Source: Myxococcus landrumus (GTDB taxonomy: Bacteria > Myxococcota > Myxococcia > Myxococcales > Myxococcaceae). Taken from it: 64,000 nucleotides of DNA. The stretch is from the NCBI RefSeq assembly GCF_017301635.1, contig NZ_CP071091.1, positions 5,468,001-5,532,000 of the forward strand. The letters are read 5' to 3'. Within the stretch, counting starts at the first letter, position 1, and every line of letters begins with the position of its first letter. A program made the translations under genes and the position numbers. Under the pieces are notes generated by a model. It was not told where the DNA came from, searched no databases, and was given only the letters and a program-made list of their open reading frames with translations. Positions 21,413 through 30,564 of the stretch are shown here, piece by piece.

Positions 21413-21994
21413 ATGACGGACCAGCTCTACACGACGCACGACATCAGTCGTTTGCTTCAGGTGGATCCGTCCACGGTGAGCAAGTGGATTGACCGGGGCA
21501 TCCTGATGGCCTTCAGGACACCGGGCGGCCACCGCCGGGTGCGGTCCGCGGACCTGCGCACGTTCCTCATCACCCACCAGATGCCGGTTCCCGAGGAGCT
21601 GGGCAGCGGCACGGTGCGCCTGCTGGTGGTGGACGACGAGCGCGCGGTGCTGGACGCCATCAAGCGCGCGTTCAAGCCCTTCGCCGCGCAGGTGGAGCTG
21701 CAGACGACGACGAGCGGCGTGGAGGCCCTGCTGCTGGTGTCCGAGCAGAAGCCGCACGGCATGATCATCGACCTCAACATGCCGGACATCGACGGCCTCG
21801 AGGTCTGCCGCCGCATCCGTCAGCGCAAGCAGATGGAGGGCGTGCGCCTCATCACCATGACGTCCGTGCACACCGCCGACGTGGTGGAGCAGTCGAAGCA
21901 GGCCGGCGCCCTGGCGTGCCTGGCCAAGCCGCTGGATGTGCAGCAGGTGCTGGAGCTGTTCCGCGTGCCCATCTCGCTCAGCGCCAAGCGCTGA
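21413..21994 (+). CDS. HTH-receiver fusion response regulator
   Basis: A 193-residue regulator with an unusual order. Residues 1-55 form a MerR/excisionase-type helix-turn-helix (YTTHDISRLLQVDPSTVSKWIDRG, then TPGGHRRV), and residues ~65-185 a receiver with acidic pair VVDDE, phosphoacceptor Asp in IIDLNMPDIDG, Ser/Thr in TMTSVHT and Lys in CLAKPLD. It should bind DNA under phosphorylation control. ATG 21413 has GGGGAG 7 bases upstream; ATG 21374 would add 13 residues. No kinase gene lies beside it. Confidence 0.8.
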   Translation: MTDQLYTTHDISRLLQVDPSTVSKWIDRGILMAFRTPGGHRRVRSADLRTFLITHQMPVPEELGSGTVRLLVVDDERAVLDAIKRAFKPFAAQVELQTTTSGVEALLLVSEQKPHGMIIDLNMPDIDGLEVCRRIRQRKQMEGVRLITMTSVHTADVVEQSKQAGALACLAKPLDVQQVLELFRVPISLSAKR

Positions 21995-22000
21995 TGCGCG

Positions 22001-22033
22001 GAGGGCTTCCGCCACCCCCTCGCGGAAGCCCTC
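22001..22033. terminator. Hairpin between converging regulator and Hsp20 genes
   Basis: A perfect 12-bp stem (22001-22012 with 22022-22033; arm GAGGGCTTCCGC) and a 9-nt loop lie just after the HTH-receiver gene. It lacks a U-tract but is the strongest structure in this gap. Confidence 0.55.
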
Positions 22034-22107
22034 GACAGGGGTGAAGGGAGAGGAAGCCGCGCCGTTACCGGCGGACAGCGGCCTCCCAGGAGGGGTGTGC
22101 GCGCGAT

Positions 22108-22554
22108 TCAGCTCTGGACCTTGACCTCGATGACGCGGGGCTTGGATTCCTCACGCCGGGGCAGTGTCAGCGTCAACACGCCTTGCTCGTAGCGCGCCTC
22201 CACCTGGGTGGCGTCCACGGTCTCCGGCAGGGAGAACGAGCGCGTGAATCCACCCTGGGCGCGCTCCTGGCGTCGCACGTTGACGCCCTCGGCCAAGGGC
22301 TGCGCCTTGCGCTCCGCCTTCACGGTGAGCACGTCGCGCTCCACCGTCACCTGGATGTCCTTCGCGTCCACCCCCGGGATGTCGAGGTGCAGGGTGATGC
22401 CCGCCTCGGACTCGAGAATGTCGGCCGCCGGCGCGCGCTCGCGAGGCGCCTGACGGAAGAAGCCGGGCTGCCCCAGCTCGCGGAAGAGCGCGTCGAAGTC
22501 GCGCATCAGGGGGTTCACCACCACGGCGGAGTTGAACGGGTTGCGGCTTTGCAT
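22108..22554 (-). CDS. Hsp20/alpha-crystallin small heat-shock protein
   Basis: A 148-residue chaperone that holds unfolding proteins in large oligomers. The alpha-crystallin domain spans about residues 40-140: LHLDIPGVDAKDIQVTVE, ERAQGGFTRSFSLP and the closing YEQGVLTLTLPR. The C-terminal oligomerisation motif IxV appears as VIEVKV. ATG 22554 has AGGAGA 6 bases upstream, so the longer frame to 22605 is not used. Transcribed alone, convergent with the HTH-receiver gene. Confidence 0.9.
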   Translation of the reverse strand: MQSRNPFNSAVVVNPLMRDFDALFRELGQPGFFRQAPRERAPAADILESEAGITLHLDIPGVDAKDIQVTVERDVLTVKAERKAQPLAEGVNVRRQERAQGGFTRSFSLPETVDATQVEARYEQGVLTLTLPRREESKPRVIEVKVQS

Positions 22555-22796
22555 GGTCTTCTCCTGTTCGTGACACCCAGCACGGGTGCACGGCATGTGA
22601 ATCACAGACGGTGTCCTGGTTCGCGGTCGCCGCGGGCTCCCCTACCGGGGCTCCAGCGCCGCCTCACAAGACTCAAGAGAACCATGCTCCGGGACGTGTC
22701 AAGCAACGCCCCCGCCCCGTCCGCGGCCCTCGCGTCAGGGCCGCCTGCCTGCCCTCCAGTCCGCCGAAAGAGCGCTGGGGGTGGGTGCGGCCGGGC

Positions 22797-22991
22797 TCAG
22801 TCGTCCTCGCGGCCCAGGGTGACGCCAACAGCCTCCTCGGCGCGGGCGACGTGGACCGTCCAGGGACGGCAGCACACCGGACAGTCCTCGATGTAGCGCT
22901 CGTCGGTGGCGCCGATGGGGTCCACGTCGACCTCCACCTGTTCGCCGCAATAGGGGCACTGCAGGACAGCGGCTTCCGCGAAGGGTTGCAT
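22797..22991 (-). CDS. CPXCG-motif cysteine-rich small protein
   Basis: A 64-residue protein with two cysteine pairs, CPYCGE near residue 12 and CPVCCRPW near residue 37, matching the CPXCG-motif family of small zinc-ribbon proteins of unknown function. ATG 22991 follows a GAGGAGG at 7-base spacing, so the reading is firm despite a much longer open frame upstream. It is divergent from the MshEN protein gene, 81 bases away. Confidence 0.8.
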   Translation of the reverse strand: MQPFAEAAVLQCPYCGEQVEVDVDPIGATDERYIEDCPVCCRPWTVHVARAEEAVGVTLGREDD

Positions 22992-23072
22992 GGTGGCGCC
23001 TCCTCGCCCAAGAAGCGGGCAAATGCGTCGCGGACTCAGCGTCCGCGCGTTCAGACGGTAGACTCCCGAGCC

Positions 23073-23930
23073 ATGGCTTCTCCTTCCCGCAATCGCATTG
23101 GCGACATCCTCGTCAAGGCCCGCGTCATCGACGACCTTCAGCTGCGCAGCGCCCTGGCCACTTTTGACCAGTGGGGAGGGCGGCTGTCGCGCATCGTCGC
23201 GGACCTGGGGTTGGCCAGCGAGGACATCGTCACCGAGGCCATCTGCCAGGGCCTGGGGATGCAGCGGGTGCAGTTGGGCAACATCACGCGCGACGCGGGA
23301 GCACTGGCGCGCGTGGACATCACGATGGCGGAGCAGAAGGGCGTCTTCCCGGTGTCGCTCAAGGACAACGGCAAGACGCTGGTGCTGGCCATGGCGGACC
23401 CCACGGACCTGGCCACCCTGGACCAGGTGGCGCAGCGCAGCCGTGCGCGGGTGGTGCCCATGGTCGCGGGCGAGCGCGAAATCGAGCACGCGATTCTGCG
23501 CCACTATCGCAATCAAGAGCCCGTCATCAGCACGCGTTTCAACCCTTCGCGAAACACGTCCGCTGAAACACAGGCACCTGTCGACGAGCCGGAGGACGAG
23601 TTCAAGGTCGTCGACATGAGCGGCAAGACGGTGGTCAAGCGCATCGCCGACATCGTCCCGCCCGACTCCCCCGCCACCGCGCCCGCGCCGCGCCCCGCGG
23701 AGAAGCCCGCGCCGGCCGCGGCGGCGGGCTCGAGCGCGGCGGACATCCTGGATGAAATCCTGACCGGCGGCGCGCCCTCCTCCGAGTGGACCGAGGATGA
23801 TTTGCAGCGGCTGCAGACGCTCCAACAGAACCAGGAGAAGAGCTCCAAGATTCTGCGGGCCCTGCTGGAGCTGCTGCTGGAGAAGAACCAGCTCCAGCAG
23901 CGCGAGCTGGCCGCGAGGATGCGGCTGTAG
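23073..23930 (+). CDS. MshEN (GspE/PilB N-terminal) domain protein
   Basis: A 285-residue cytoplasmic protein. Residues ~5-150 resemble the N-terminal domain of type II secretion and type IV pilus ATPases (RIGDILVKARVIDDLQLRSAL, FPVSLKDNGKTLVLAMADPTDL), a module that binds cyclic di-GMP in some members. There is no ATPase domain; instead a Pro/Ala-rich linker (~205-225) leads to a C-terminal coiled coil (~240-285, LLELLLEKNQLQQRELAARM). A signalling or scaffold role is inferred. Upstream in-frame sequence to 22611 is not coding-like. It ends 6 bases before serB on the other strand. Confidence 0.8.
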   Translation: MASPSRNRIGDILVKARVIDDLQLRSALATFDQWGGRLSRIVADLGLASEDIVTEAICQGLGMQRVQLGNITRDAGALARVDITMAEQKGVFPVSLKDNGKTLVLAMADPTDLATLDQVAQRSRARVVPMVAGEREIEHAILRHYRNQEPVISTRFNPSRNTSAETQAPVDEPEDEFKVVDMSGKTVVKRIADIVPPDSPATAPAPRPAEKPAPAAAAGSSAADILDEILTGGAPSSEWTEDDLQRLQTLQQNQEKSSKILRALLELLLEKNQLQQRELAARMRL

Positions 23931-23936
23931 TCGCGC

Positions 23937-25130
23937 TCAGCTCACTTCCTGGAGCTCACGTCCGGTGAGCCCCAGGAGGTAGAGGATGGTGTCCAGGCCG
24001 CCGGCTGATATCGATGTATCAGCGGCTTCTCGAAGCCGGGGCTTGGCGCGGAAGGCAATTCCCAATCCCGCGCGCTCCAGCATCAGCAAGTCATTGGCGC
24101 CATCGCCCACCGCGATGACTTGCTCCAGCAGGATGCCTTCCTGATTCGCCAGCTGCTCGAGCAGCTCCGCCTTGCGGCGCGCGTTGACGATGGGTCCCAC
24201 GGTGCGGCCGGTGAGCTTTCCATCCGCCTCCTCGAGCACGTTGGAGAAGGCATGGTCGATGCCGAGCCGGGCCTTGAGTGCCTCGGCCGCCACGGAGAAG
24301 CCGCCGCTGATGACCGCGGTGCGATAGCCCAGGCGCTTGAGCACCTTCACCAGCGTCTCCGCGCCCTCCGTCAGCGGCAGGTTCGCCGCGAGTTCACGCA
24401 GCACCGACACGTCCAGCCCCGCCAGCAGCGACACGCGCTGGCGCAAGGACTCGTCGTAGTCCATCTCACCGTGCATGGCGCGCTCGGTGATGCGAGACAC
24501 CTGTTCTCCCACGCCATACGCCCGCGCGAGCTCGTCGATGACCTCGATGCGGATGAGCGTGGAGTCCATGTCCATCACCACCATCCGCTTGCTGCGGCGG
24601 AACAAGCTCTCGCGCTGCAGCGCCACGTCGAAGGTGTTGTCGCGCATGGACAGCGCCAGCAGCGAGCGCTTCAGCGCCTCCGGGTCTACCGCGGGAGGCA
24701 ACGTGACATGCAGCTCCACCGAGCCCAGGTGCGTGTGCGTGAGCCGGACGATGCGCTCGACGAGAGCGCCCTGCTCGGACAGGTGCGACGTCAGCGAGTG
24801 AAGCTCGCGAGCGCCCAACGCGCGGCCCACGGCGGTGACGACATAGCGAGCCGCCACGGGACTCTCGGCGGCCTCCGGCGACTCCACCGCCTGGAAGTCG
24901 AGCGCCACGCCCAGCTCCCGAGCGGCGAAGAGCAGCTCCTTGGGGACGCCGCGTGTGTCGGGCAGGCGGACGAGCAGGCACAACGTGAGGCGGCCCTGCA
25001 CCACCACCTGCTCCACGTCGAGCAGCTCCGCGCCCGCCTGCGCCAGCAGGCCGGTGAAGCGCGAGGTGATGGAAGGATGGTCCTTGCCCGTGACGGTGAC
25101 GAGCAGGCAACCAGATGAAGTCGAGGTCAT
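23937..25130 (-). CDS. serB: Phosphoserine phosphatase with ACT domains
   Basis: A 397-residue enzyme for the last step of serine synthesis. Residues 1-170 hold two ACT-like regulatory domains (CLLVTVTGKDHPSITSRFTGLL; AARYVVTAVGRALG). The HAD phosphatase follows, with motif I MDMDSTLI, motif II VISGGFSVAAE and motif III AVGDGANDLLML. Start ATG 25130 matches the beginning of the first ACT domain. It lies 138 bases downstream of the kinase-like gene on the same strand. Near the 3' end, codons for DTSIS are unusually A/T-rich (see findings). Confidence 0.93.
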   Translation of the reverse strand: MTSTSSGCLLVTVTGKDHPSITSRFTGLLAQAGAELLDVEQVVVQGRLTLCLLVRLPDTRGVPKELLFAARELGVALDFQAVESPEAAESPVAARYVVTAVGRALGARELHSLTSHLSEQGALVERIVRLTHTHLGSVELHVTLPPAVDPEALKRSLLALSMRDNTFDVALQRESLFRRSKRMVVMDMDSTLIRIEVIDELARAYGVGEQVSRITERAMHGEMDYDESLRQRVSLLAGLDVSVLRELAANLPLTEGAETLVKVLKRLGYRTAVISGGFSVAAEALKARLGIDHAFSNVLEEADGKLTGRTVGPIVNARRKAELLEQLANQEGILLEQVIAVGDGANDLLMLERAGLGIAFRAKPRLREAADTSISAGGLDTILYLLGLTGRELQEVS

Positions 25131-25268
25131 GGCCCGCGGACAATGCCACGCCCCTCGAGCGAACGGGGCGGGCTTCACCGGCACTCGCCCCAAGGCCTCG
25201 TCACGAAGGTCGCGGGGCGTCCAGGCAGGAGACGGGGCGGGCCTCAGCGGCCCGCGCTCGGGTTCACC

Positions 25269-26870
25269 TCACGACTGCGGCTGCTGTTGCTGCGGCGCAT
25301 CCGACGAGAGGACGAGGTCCCCGCGCGTGAGGAACTCCTTCTCCGGGAACGCCTTGTAGAAGTCCTCGAGCATGGCATCCACGTCCGGGTAGCGCTGCTC
25401 GCGCTTGTCCTGGGTGGCCTTGTCGAAGAGCTGGTCCAGCCCGCTGGGCGCCTCGGGGTTGACCTCCGACGGCAGCGGCGAGCGGCGGCCGGGAATCTGC
25501 CCGGTGAGCATCTCGTAGAGCAGGATGCCCAGGCCGTAGATGTCCGCGGCGGGGCCCGGCTCCTTCGCGCCCCGGTTCATCAGCTCCGGAGCCATGTAGG
25601 CCATGCCGCCGGTGCCCACGAAGACCTGGGGCATGCCCTTGGTCGAATCCACCTCCACCACCCGGCCCAGACCGAAGTCGGCCAGCTTGGCGTTGCCGTA
25701 CCCGTCGAAGAGGACGTTCTCCGGCTTGAGGTTGTGGTGCGTCAGCCCCGCGGCGTGAGCGGCGCGCAGGCCGTAGGCCATCTGCAGGAACGTGCGCAGC
25801 GCGAAGGGCACCGGCACCCCGCTGCCACCACCGGCCTCCAGCCGCTCCTTCAGGCTGCCGTTCATCAGCTCCAGCACGAAGTACGGGCGCGCGGCCTCCA
25901 CGTTCTGGTCCACCACCTGGACGATGCCGGGGTGGCGCACCTGGGCCTGCGCGCACAGCTCCTTCTTCAGCCGCTTGAGCACCTCACCGCGCTGGAGGAA
26001 GGAGAAGTAGCCAAAGATGTCCTTGAGCTCCTTGAGGCAGATGTCCAGGCCCAGCGCCGTGAAGCGGCCCTTGAACACCGTGCCCAGCGGGCCCGTGCCG
26101 ATGGGGTCGAACTTCTGGTAGCGCAGGTCCAGCTCATTGCTCTTCGGAGCGGCGGGCGCGGCGGCAACAGGAGCAGCGGTGGCGGCGGGAGGAGGCATGG
26201 AGGCAGTCGCGGACGACGGAGGGGGAGCGATGGGCTGCGACGCGGGCGCCGCGGGAGCAAGTCCAATGGACGTCTCCCGGCGCCCCTCGGGAACCGCGGG
26301 GCTGACCAGCGCCATGGGAGCGGCGACGGGCGCTGGAGCCGGTGCGGGCACCTGGGACGTGTTCGGAGGCGGCGTCAGGTCCAGCGCGGGCATCGCCGAG
26401 CGCGAGGCCCGCATCGGAGGCATGGGCGGAGGCGAGGGAGGCGGCGAGATTTGGGTCTGCGCCGTGGGAACGACCTCCGTCTCGTCCAGCAGCAGCTCCG
26501 GAGGAGGCGGCGGAACGACCATCGGCTCCTCGGTCCCCTGCGCCACGGGCGGCTCGTCCTCGGCGGAGGAGAGCTGGTCGGCGAAGAACTCCCCCACCTC
26601 GGTGGAGAAGCGGTCCGCAAGCTCCCCACCCGCCACCCGCTCGCCCTGCTCGGTGAGCTTGAGCTGGGCCTCGCGGTCCATGGCGATGTAGTGGAACTTG
26701 CGCAGGAAGAAGAAGTAGTTGTCGAACTCGAGCGAGACGGACGGTTCGAGCGAGGCCTTCACGTCGGCCAGTTTGTTCGAGCGTCCTAGTCGGCCGTTCT
26801 CCCTCAGGTTTCGGAGGATGAACAGCGCCTCGCCACTGACGGCGTCGCGGTTGATGGCGGCCTTCGGCAT
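25269..26870 (-). CDS. Hanks-type protein kinase homologue, probably inactive
   Basis: A 533-residue protein. Residues 1-85 look like a winged-helix-type domain (GEALFILRNLRENGRLGRS). Residues ~100-245 are Pro/Ala-rich. A kinase fold (~250-510) has the glycine loop IGTGPLGTVFKG, Lys280 (ICLK), DFG (Asp398) and GGMAYMAPE. The catalytic loop reads HHNLKPEN: the HRD aspartate is Asn380. This predicts a pseudokinase or severely impaired kinase that may act as a scaffold or ligand sensor. It is 66 bases behind the PilZ-receiver gene on the same strand. Confidence 0.85.
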   Translation of the reverse strand: MPKAAINRDAVSGEALFILRNLRENGRLGRSNKLADVKASLEPSVSLEFDNYFFFLRKFHYIAMDREAQLKLTEQGERVAGGELADRFSTEVGEFFADQLSSAEDEPPVAQGTEEPMVVPPPPPELLLDETEVVPTAQTQISPPPSPPPMPPMRASRSAMPALDLTPPPNTSQVPAPAPAPVAAPMALVSPAVPEGRRETSIGLAPAAPASQPIAPPPSSATASMPPPAATAAPVAAAPAAPKSNELDLRYQKFDPIGTGPLGTVFKGRFTALGLDICLKELKDIFGYFSFLQRGEVLKRLKKELCAQAQVRHPGIVQVVDQNVEAARPYFVLELMNGSLKERLEAGGGSGVPVPFALRTFLQMAYGLRAAHAAGLTHHNLKPENVLFDGYGNAKLADFGLGRVVEVDSTKGMPQVFVGTGGMAYMAPELMNRGAKEPGPAADIYGLGILLYEMLTGQIPGRRSPLPSEVNPEAPSGLDQLFDKATQDKREQRYPDVDAMLEDFYKAFPEKEFLTRGDLVLSSDAPQQQQPQS

Positions 26871-26936
26871 GGGTAGGCGACTCTACGACGCCCGCCCGCC
26901 ATCACTCAACGTGGGACTGCCGGTACCCGGGCATCT

Positions 26937-27686
26937 TCACTTGATGCGAAGAAGCTGCTTCACCGTCTCCAGGACCTCGACAAACTTCACGGGCTTGCGC
27001 AGATAGATATCCACGCCCAGTTGCAGCGCGCGGTCCTGCGCCTCCTTGCCGCCCGCCGAGATGGCGATGACGGGGATGGCCCTCAGGGCCTCTTCCTCGC
27101 GGATGCGCTCCACCAGGGCGAAGCCGTCCATCACCGGCATGTAGAGGTCCGTCATCACCAGGCTGAAGCGACTCTCGCGCAGCATCAAGAGCGCATGGTG
27201 GCCGTCCGGAGCGAAGTGGACCTCCAGGGGGACCTTCCCGTGCAGCTCTCCCGAGGCCAGCTTCTTCAGGACGTAGCTGTACATCTCGATGATGTGCGGG
27301 TTGTCCTCGACGATGAGCACACGGTAGCCCTCGTGCTCGACGTGGGACGCGTGGCTGTTGGGTCCTGCCGCACTCAAGATGTCACCCAGTCTCCGCCTGT
27401 CCTCCGCGCGCTCGACGCGGACGCCGACACCTCCGGGCTGATCGAAGCCCGCGGGCCTCACCCAGGCCACGATGCCGGTGACTTCTACCGGATCCAGCAG
27501 TCCCGGGAAAGAAAGTGCGAGCCGCACCTCGTCTCCCAGGGTGAAGACCTGGTCGGTTTGGACGAAGAGTCCCGTATGGGACAGGTTCTCCGTGACGTCA
27601 CGCGCCTGGCGCCCGTCCGCGTACTCTACCTTCAGCACGGCCGGGACCCGGGGGTGCTGACGCTTGTTCTCTGGTCCCGGGGTCAT
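26937..27686 (-). CDS. PilZ-receiver response regulator
   Basis: A 249-residue protein joining a PilZ domain (~5-100) and a receiver (~118-247). PilZ cyclic di-GMP residues are present: RxxxR at 9-13 and NxSxxG at 34-39 (NLSHTG). The receiver has VEDN, phosphoacceptor Asp in VMTDLYMPVMDG, Ser in AISAGG and Lys in LRKPVKF. It should integrate cyclic di-GMP and phosphorelay signals, as in motility control. It probably shares a transcript with the kinase-like gene downstream. It is divergent from nuoE. Confidence 0.88.
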   Translation of the reverse strand: MTPGPENKRQHPRVPAVLKVEYADGRQARDVTENLSHTGLFVQTDQVFTLGDEVRLALSFPGLLDPVEVTGIVAWVRPAGFDQPGGVGVRVERAEDRRRLGDILSAAGPNSHASHVEHEGYRVLIVEDNPHIIEMYSYVLKKLASGELHGKVPLEVHFAPDGHHALLMLRESRFSLVMTDLYMPVMDGFALVERIREEEALRAIPVIAISAGGKEAQDRALQLGVDIYLRKPVKFVEVLETVKQLLRIK

Positions 27687-27751
27687 AACAAGGGGTTGAA
27701 ATCGCTCGGCAATTTGCTGATGGCGGCCCAGTGTAGCGTCGAGGGTTTATG

Positions 27752-27779
27752 TTGACAACGCGGCCTTTGGAGCAATACG
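27752..27779 (+). promoter_or_regulatory. Sigma-70-type promoter of the nuo cluster
   Basis: A perfect -35 box TTGACA (27752-27757), a 16-base spacer and a weak -10 box AATACG (27774-27779) precede nuoE. The predicted transcript would start about 27785, only some 6 bases before the nuoE ATG, and no Shine-Dalgarno is visible, so the first gene may be translated from an almost leaderless mRNA. Confidence 0.45.
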
Positions 27780-27791
27780 TAGCCCCCCGCC

Positions 27792-28280
27792 ATGGCGGAG
27801 CCCCTGTTCACTCCTGAAGAGCAGAAGAAGTTCGACGCGGGTATCGCGGAGATCATCTCCCACTACCCCTCTGATCGCAAAAGCGCGGGCATGCTCCCGG
27901 CGCTGCGGCTGCTCCAGGAGATCAAGGGCTGGCTGCCGCCCGAAGGTCTCCGGCTGGTCGCGAAGCACCTGGAGGTCACTCCGGAGCGCGCCTACGAGGT
28001 CGCGAGCTTCTACGTGATGTACCACCTGAAGAAGCCGGGCAAGTACGTCGTGGACGTCTGCACGAACCTGTCCTGCTCGCTCTGGGGCGCGGAGAAGATG
28101 CTCGCCTACCTCGAGGAGAAGCTCGGCCTCAAGGCAGGTGAAGCCAACGAGAAGTTCACCTTGCGCGAGACCGAGTGCCTGGCCTCCTGCGGCACCGCAC
28201 CGTGCCTGCAGATCAACGAGGATCACCACGAGAGCCTCACCCGCGCCAAGCTGGACGCCATCCTGGCCAAGCTGAGCTGA
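27792..28280 (+). CDS. nuoE: NADH-quinone oxidoreductase subunit E
   Basis: A 162-residue thioredoxin-like subunit of the NADH-dehydrogenase module of complex I. It carries the [2Fe-2S] cysteines as CTNLSC and, about 40 residues on, ETECLASCGTAPC. The helical N-terminus EIISHYPSDRKSAGMLPALRL is typical. It opens the cluster nuoEFJKLMN; the gap to nuoF is 38 bases. Confidence 0.95.
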   Translation: MAEPLFTPEEQKKFDAGIAEIISHYPSDRKSAGMLPALRLLQEIKGWLPPEGLRLVAKHLEVTPERAYEVASFYVMYHLKKPGKYVVDVCTNLSCSLWGAEKMLAYLEEKLGLKAGEANEKFTLRETECLASCGTAPCLQINEDHHESLTRAKLDAILAKLS

Positions 28281-28318
28281 AGCCCACTCCTTTCACTTCT
28301 CAGGTAGGACGTCATCAC

Positions 28319-29655
<1,337 letters not shown>

Positions 29656-29659
<4 letters not shown>

Positions 29660-30165
29660 ACATCGAGCTCATCCTTTTCGGGGCGTTCGCGCTCCTGACG
29701 CTGTTGTCGGCCGGGACGGTCATCTTCGCGCGGAGCCCCATCAACTCCGCGATGGCCCTGGTCTCCACGTTCTTCTTCCTGGCCGGCCTGTACGTCCTGC
29801 TCTGGGCGCACACCGTGGCCATCCTCCAGGTCATGGTCTACGCGGGCGCCATCATGGTGCTCTTCCTGTTCGTCATCATGCTGCTCAACCTGGGCGAGTC
29901 CCCCACGCGGGGCAAGCCCACGCTGGCACGCATCGTGGGTGGCGCGGCGACGGTGGGCCTCCTGGTGGTGCTGGGAATCGTCCTGCTGAAGCTGCCGGGC
30001 GGCGCGCCTCCGACGATGAGCGCCGCGGCGCAGGCCAGCTTCGGCACCATGGCCACGCTGGGCCAGACCATCTTCACCCAGTGGCTGCTTCCCTTCGAAG
30101 CGGTGAGCTTGCTGCTCCTGGTGGCGATGGTGGGCGCGGTGGTGGTGGCCAAGTCGCGAATCTGA
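29656..30165 (+). CDS. nuoJ: NADH-quinone oxidoreductase subunit J
   Basis: A 169-residue membrane subunit with five hydrophobic helices, including the conserved third-helix segment VMVYAGAIMVLFLFVIMLLN, where the pi-bulge lies in the family. It starts with a TTG codon that overlaps the nuoF stop by 4 bases (TTGA), so expression is likely coupled. In most genomes nuoGHI stand between F and J; here the two are fused directly. Confidence 0.93.
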
Positions 30166-30239
30166 TCGCCCCGACCCGACAAAACTTTCTGTGCTAGATG
30201 GCGGCGCAGGTCGCCCGCTCGCGAGGCCCCGAATCGGCC

Positions 30240-30542
30240 ATGGTCCCCATCCCCTACTACCTCCTGCTTGCCGCCGCCCTCTTCTGCATGGGCATGTTTG
30301 GCGTGATGGTGCGCCGCAACGCCCTGGTCGTGTTCATGTGCGTGGAGCTGATGCTCAACGCGGCGAACCTGACGTTCCTGGCGTTCGCCCGCATGCATGG
30401 CGACGTCATCGGACATGTCTCCGCCTTCTTCGTCATCGCGGTGGCCGCGTCTGAAGCCGCCATCGGGTTGGCCATTGTCATCGCCGTCTTCCGGAGCCGA
30501 GGCAGCGTCCTGGTGGAAGACCTCCGGACCATGAAGCACTGA
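30240..30542 (+). CDS. nuoK: NADH-quinone oxidoreductase subunit K
   Basis: A 100-residue membrane subunit with three helices, exactly the family length. Proton-channel glutamates are present in FMCVELMLNAANL and AASEAAIGLAI. ATG 30240 gives the usual short N-terminus (VPIPYYLLLAAALF); an in-frame ATG at 30198 would add a polar extension and is rejected. It follows nuoJ by 74 bases and precedes nuoL by 22. Confidence 0.94.
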   Translation: MVPIPYYLLLAAALFCMGMFGVMVRRNALVVFMCVELMLNAANLTFLAFARMHGDVIGHVSAFFVIAVAASEAAIGLAIVIAVFRSRGSVLVEDLRTMKH

Positions 30543-30564
30543 CGGACCCGCCAGGAGCCCATTC

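Noticed and set aside
22680..22710. Heat-shock promoter for the Hsp20 gene
   Set aside because: A TTGACA-like box occurs on the minus strand about 140 bases upstream, but no matching -10 or CCCCAT element is at proper spacing.
22611..23072. N-terminal extension of the MshEN protein
   Set aside because: It runs antisense through the CPXCG gene and has no coding character; ATG 23073 fits the domain start.
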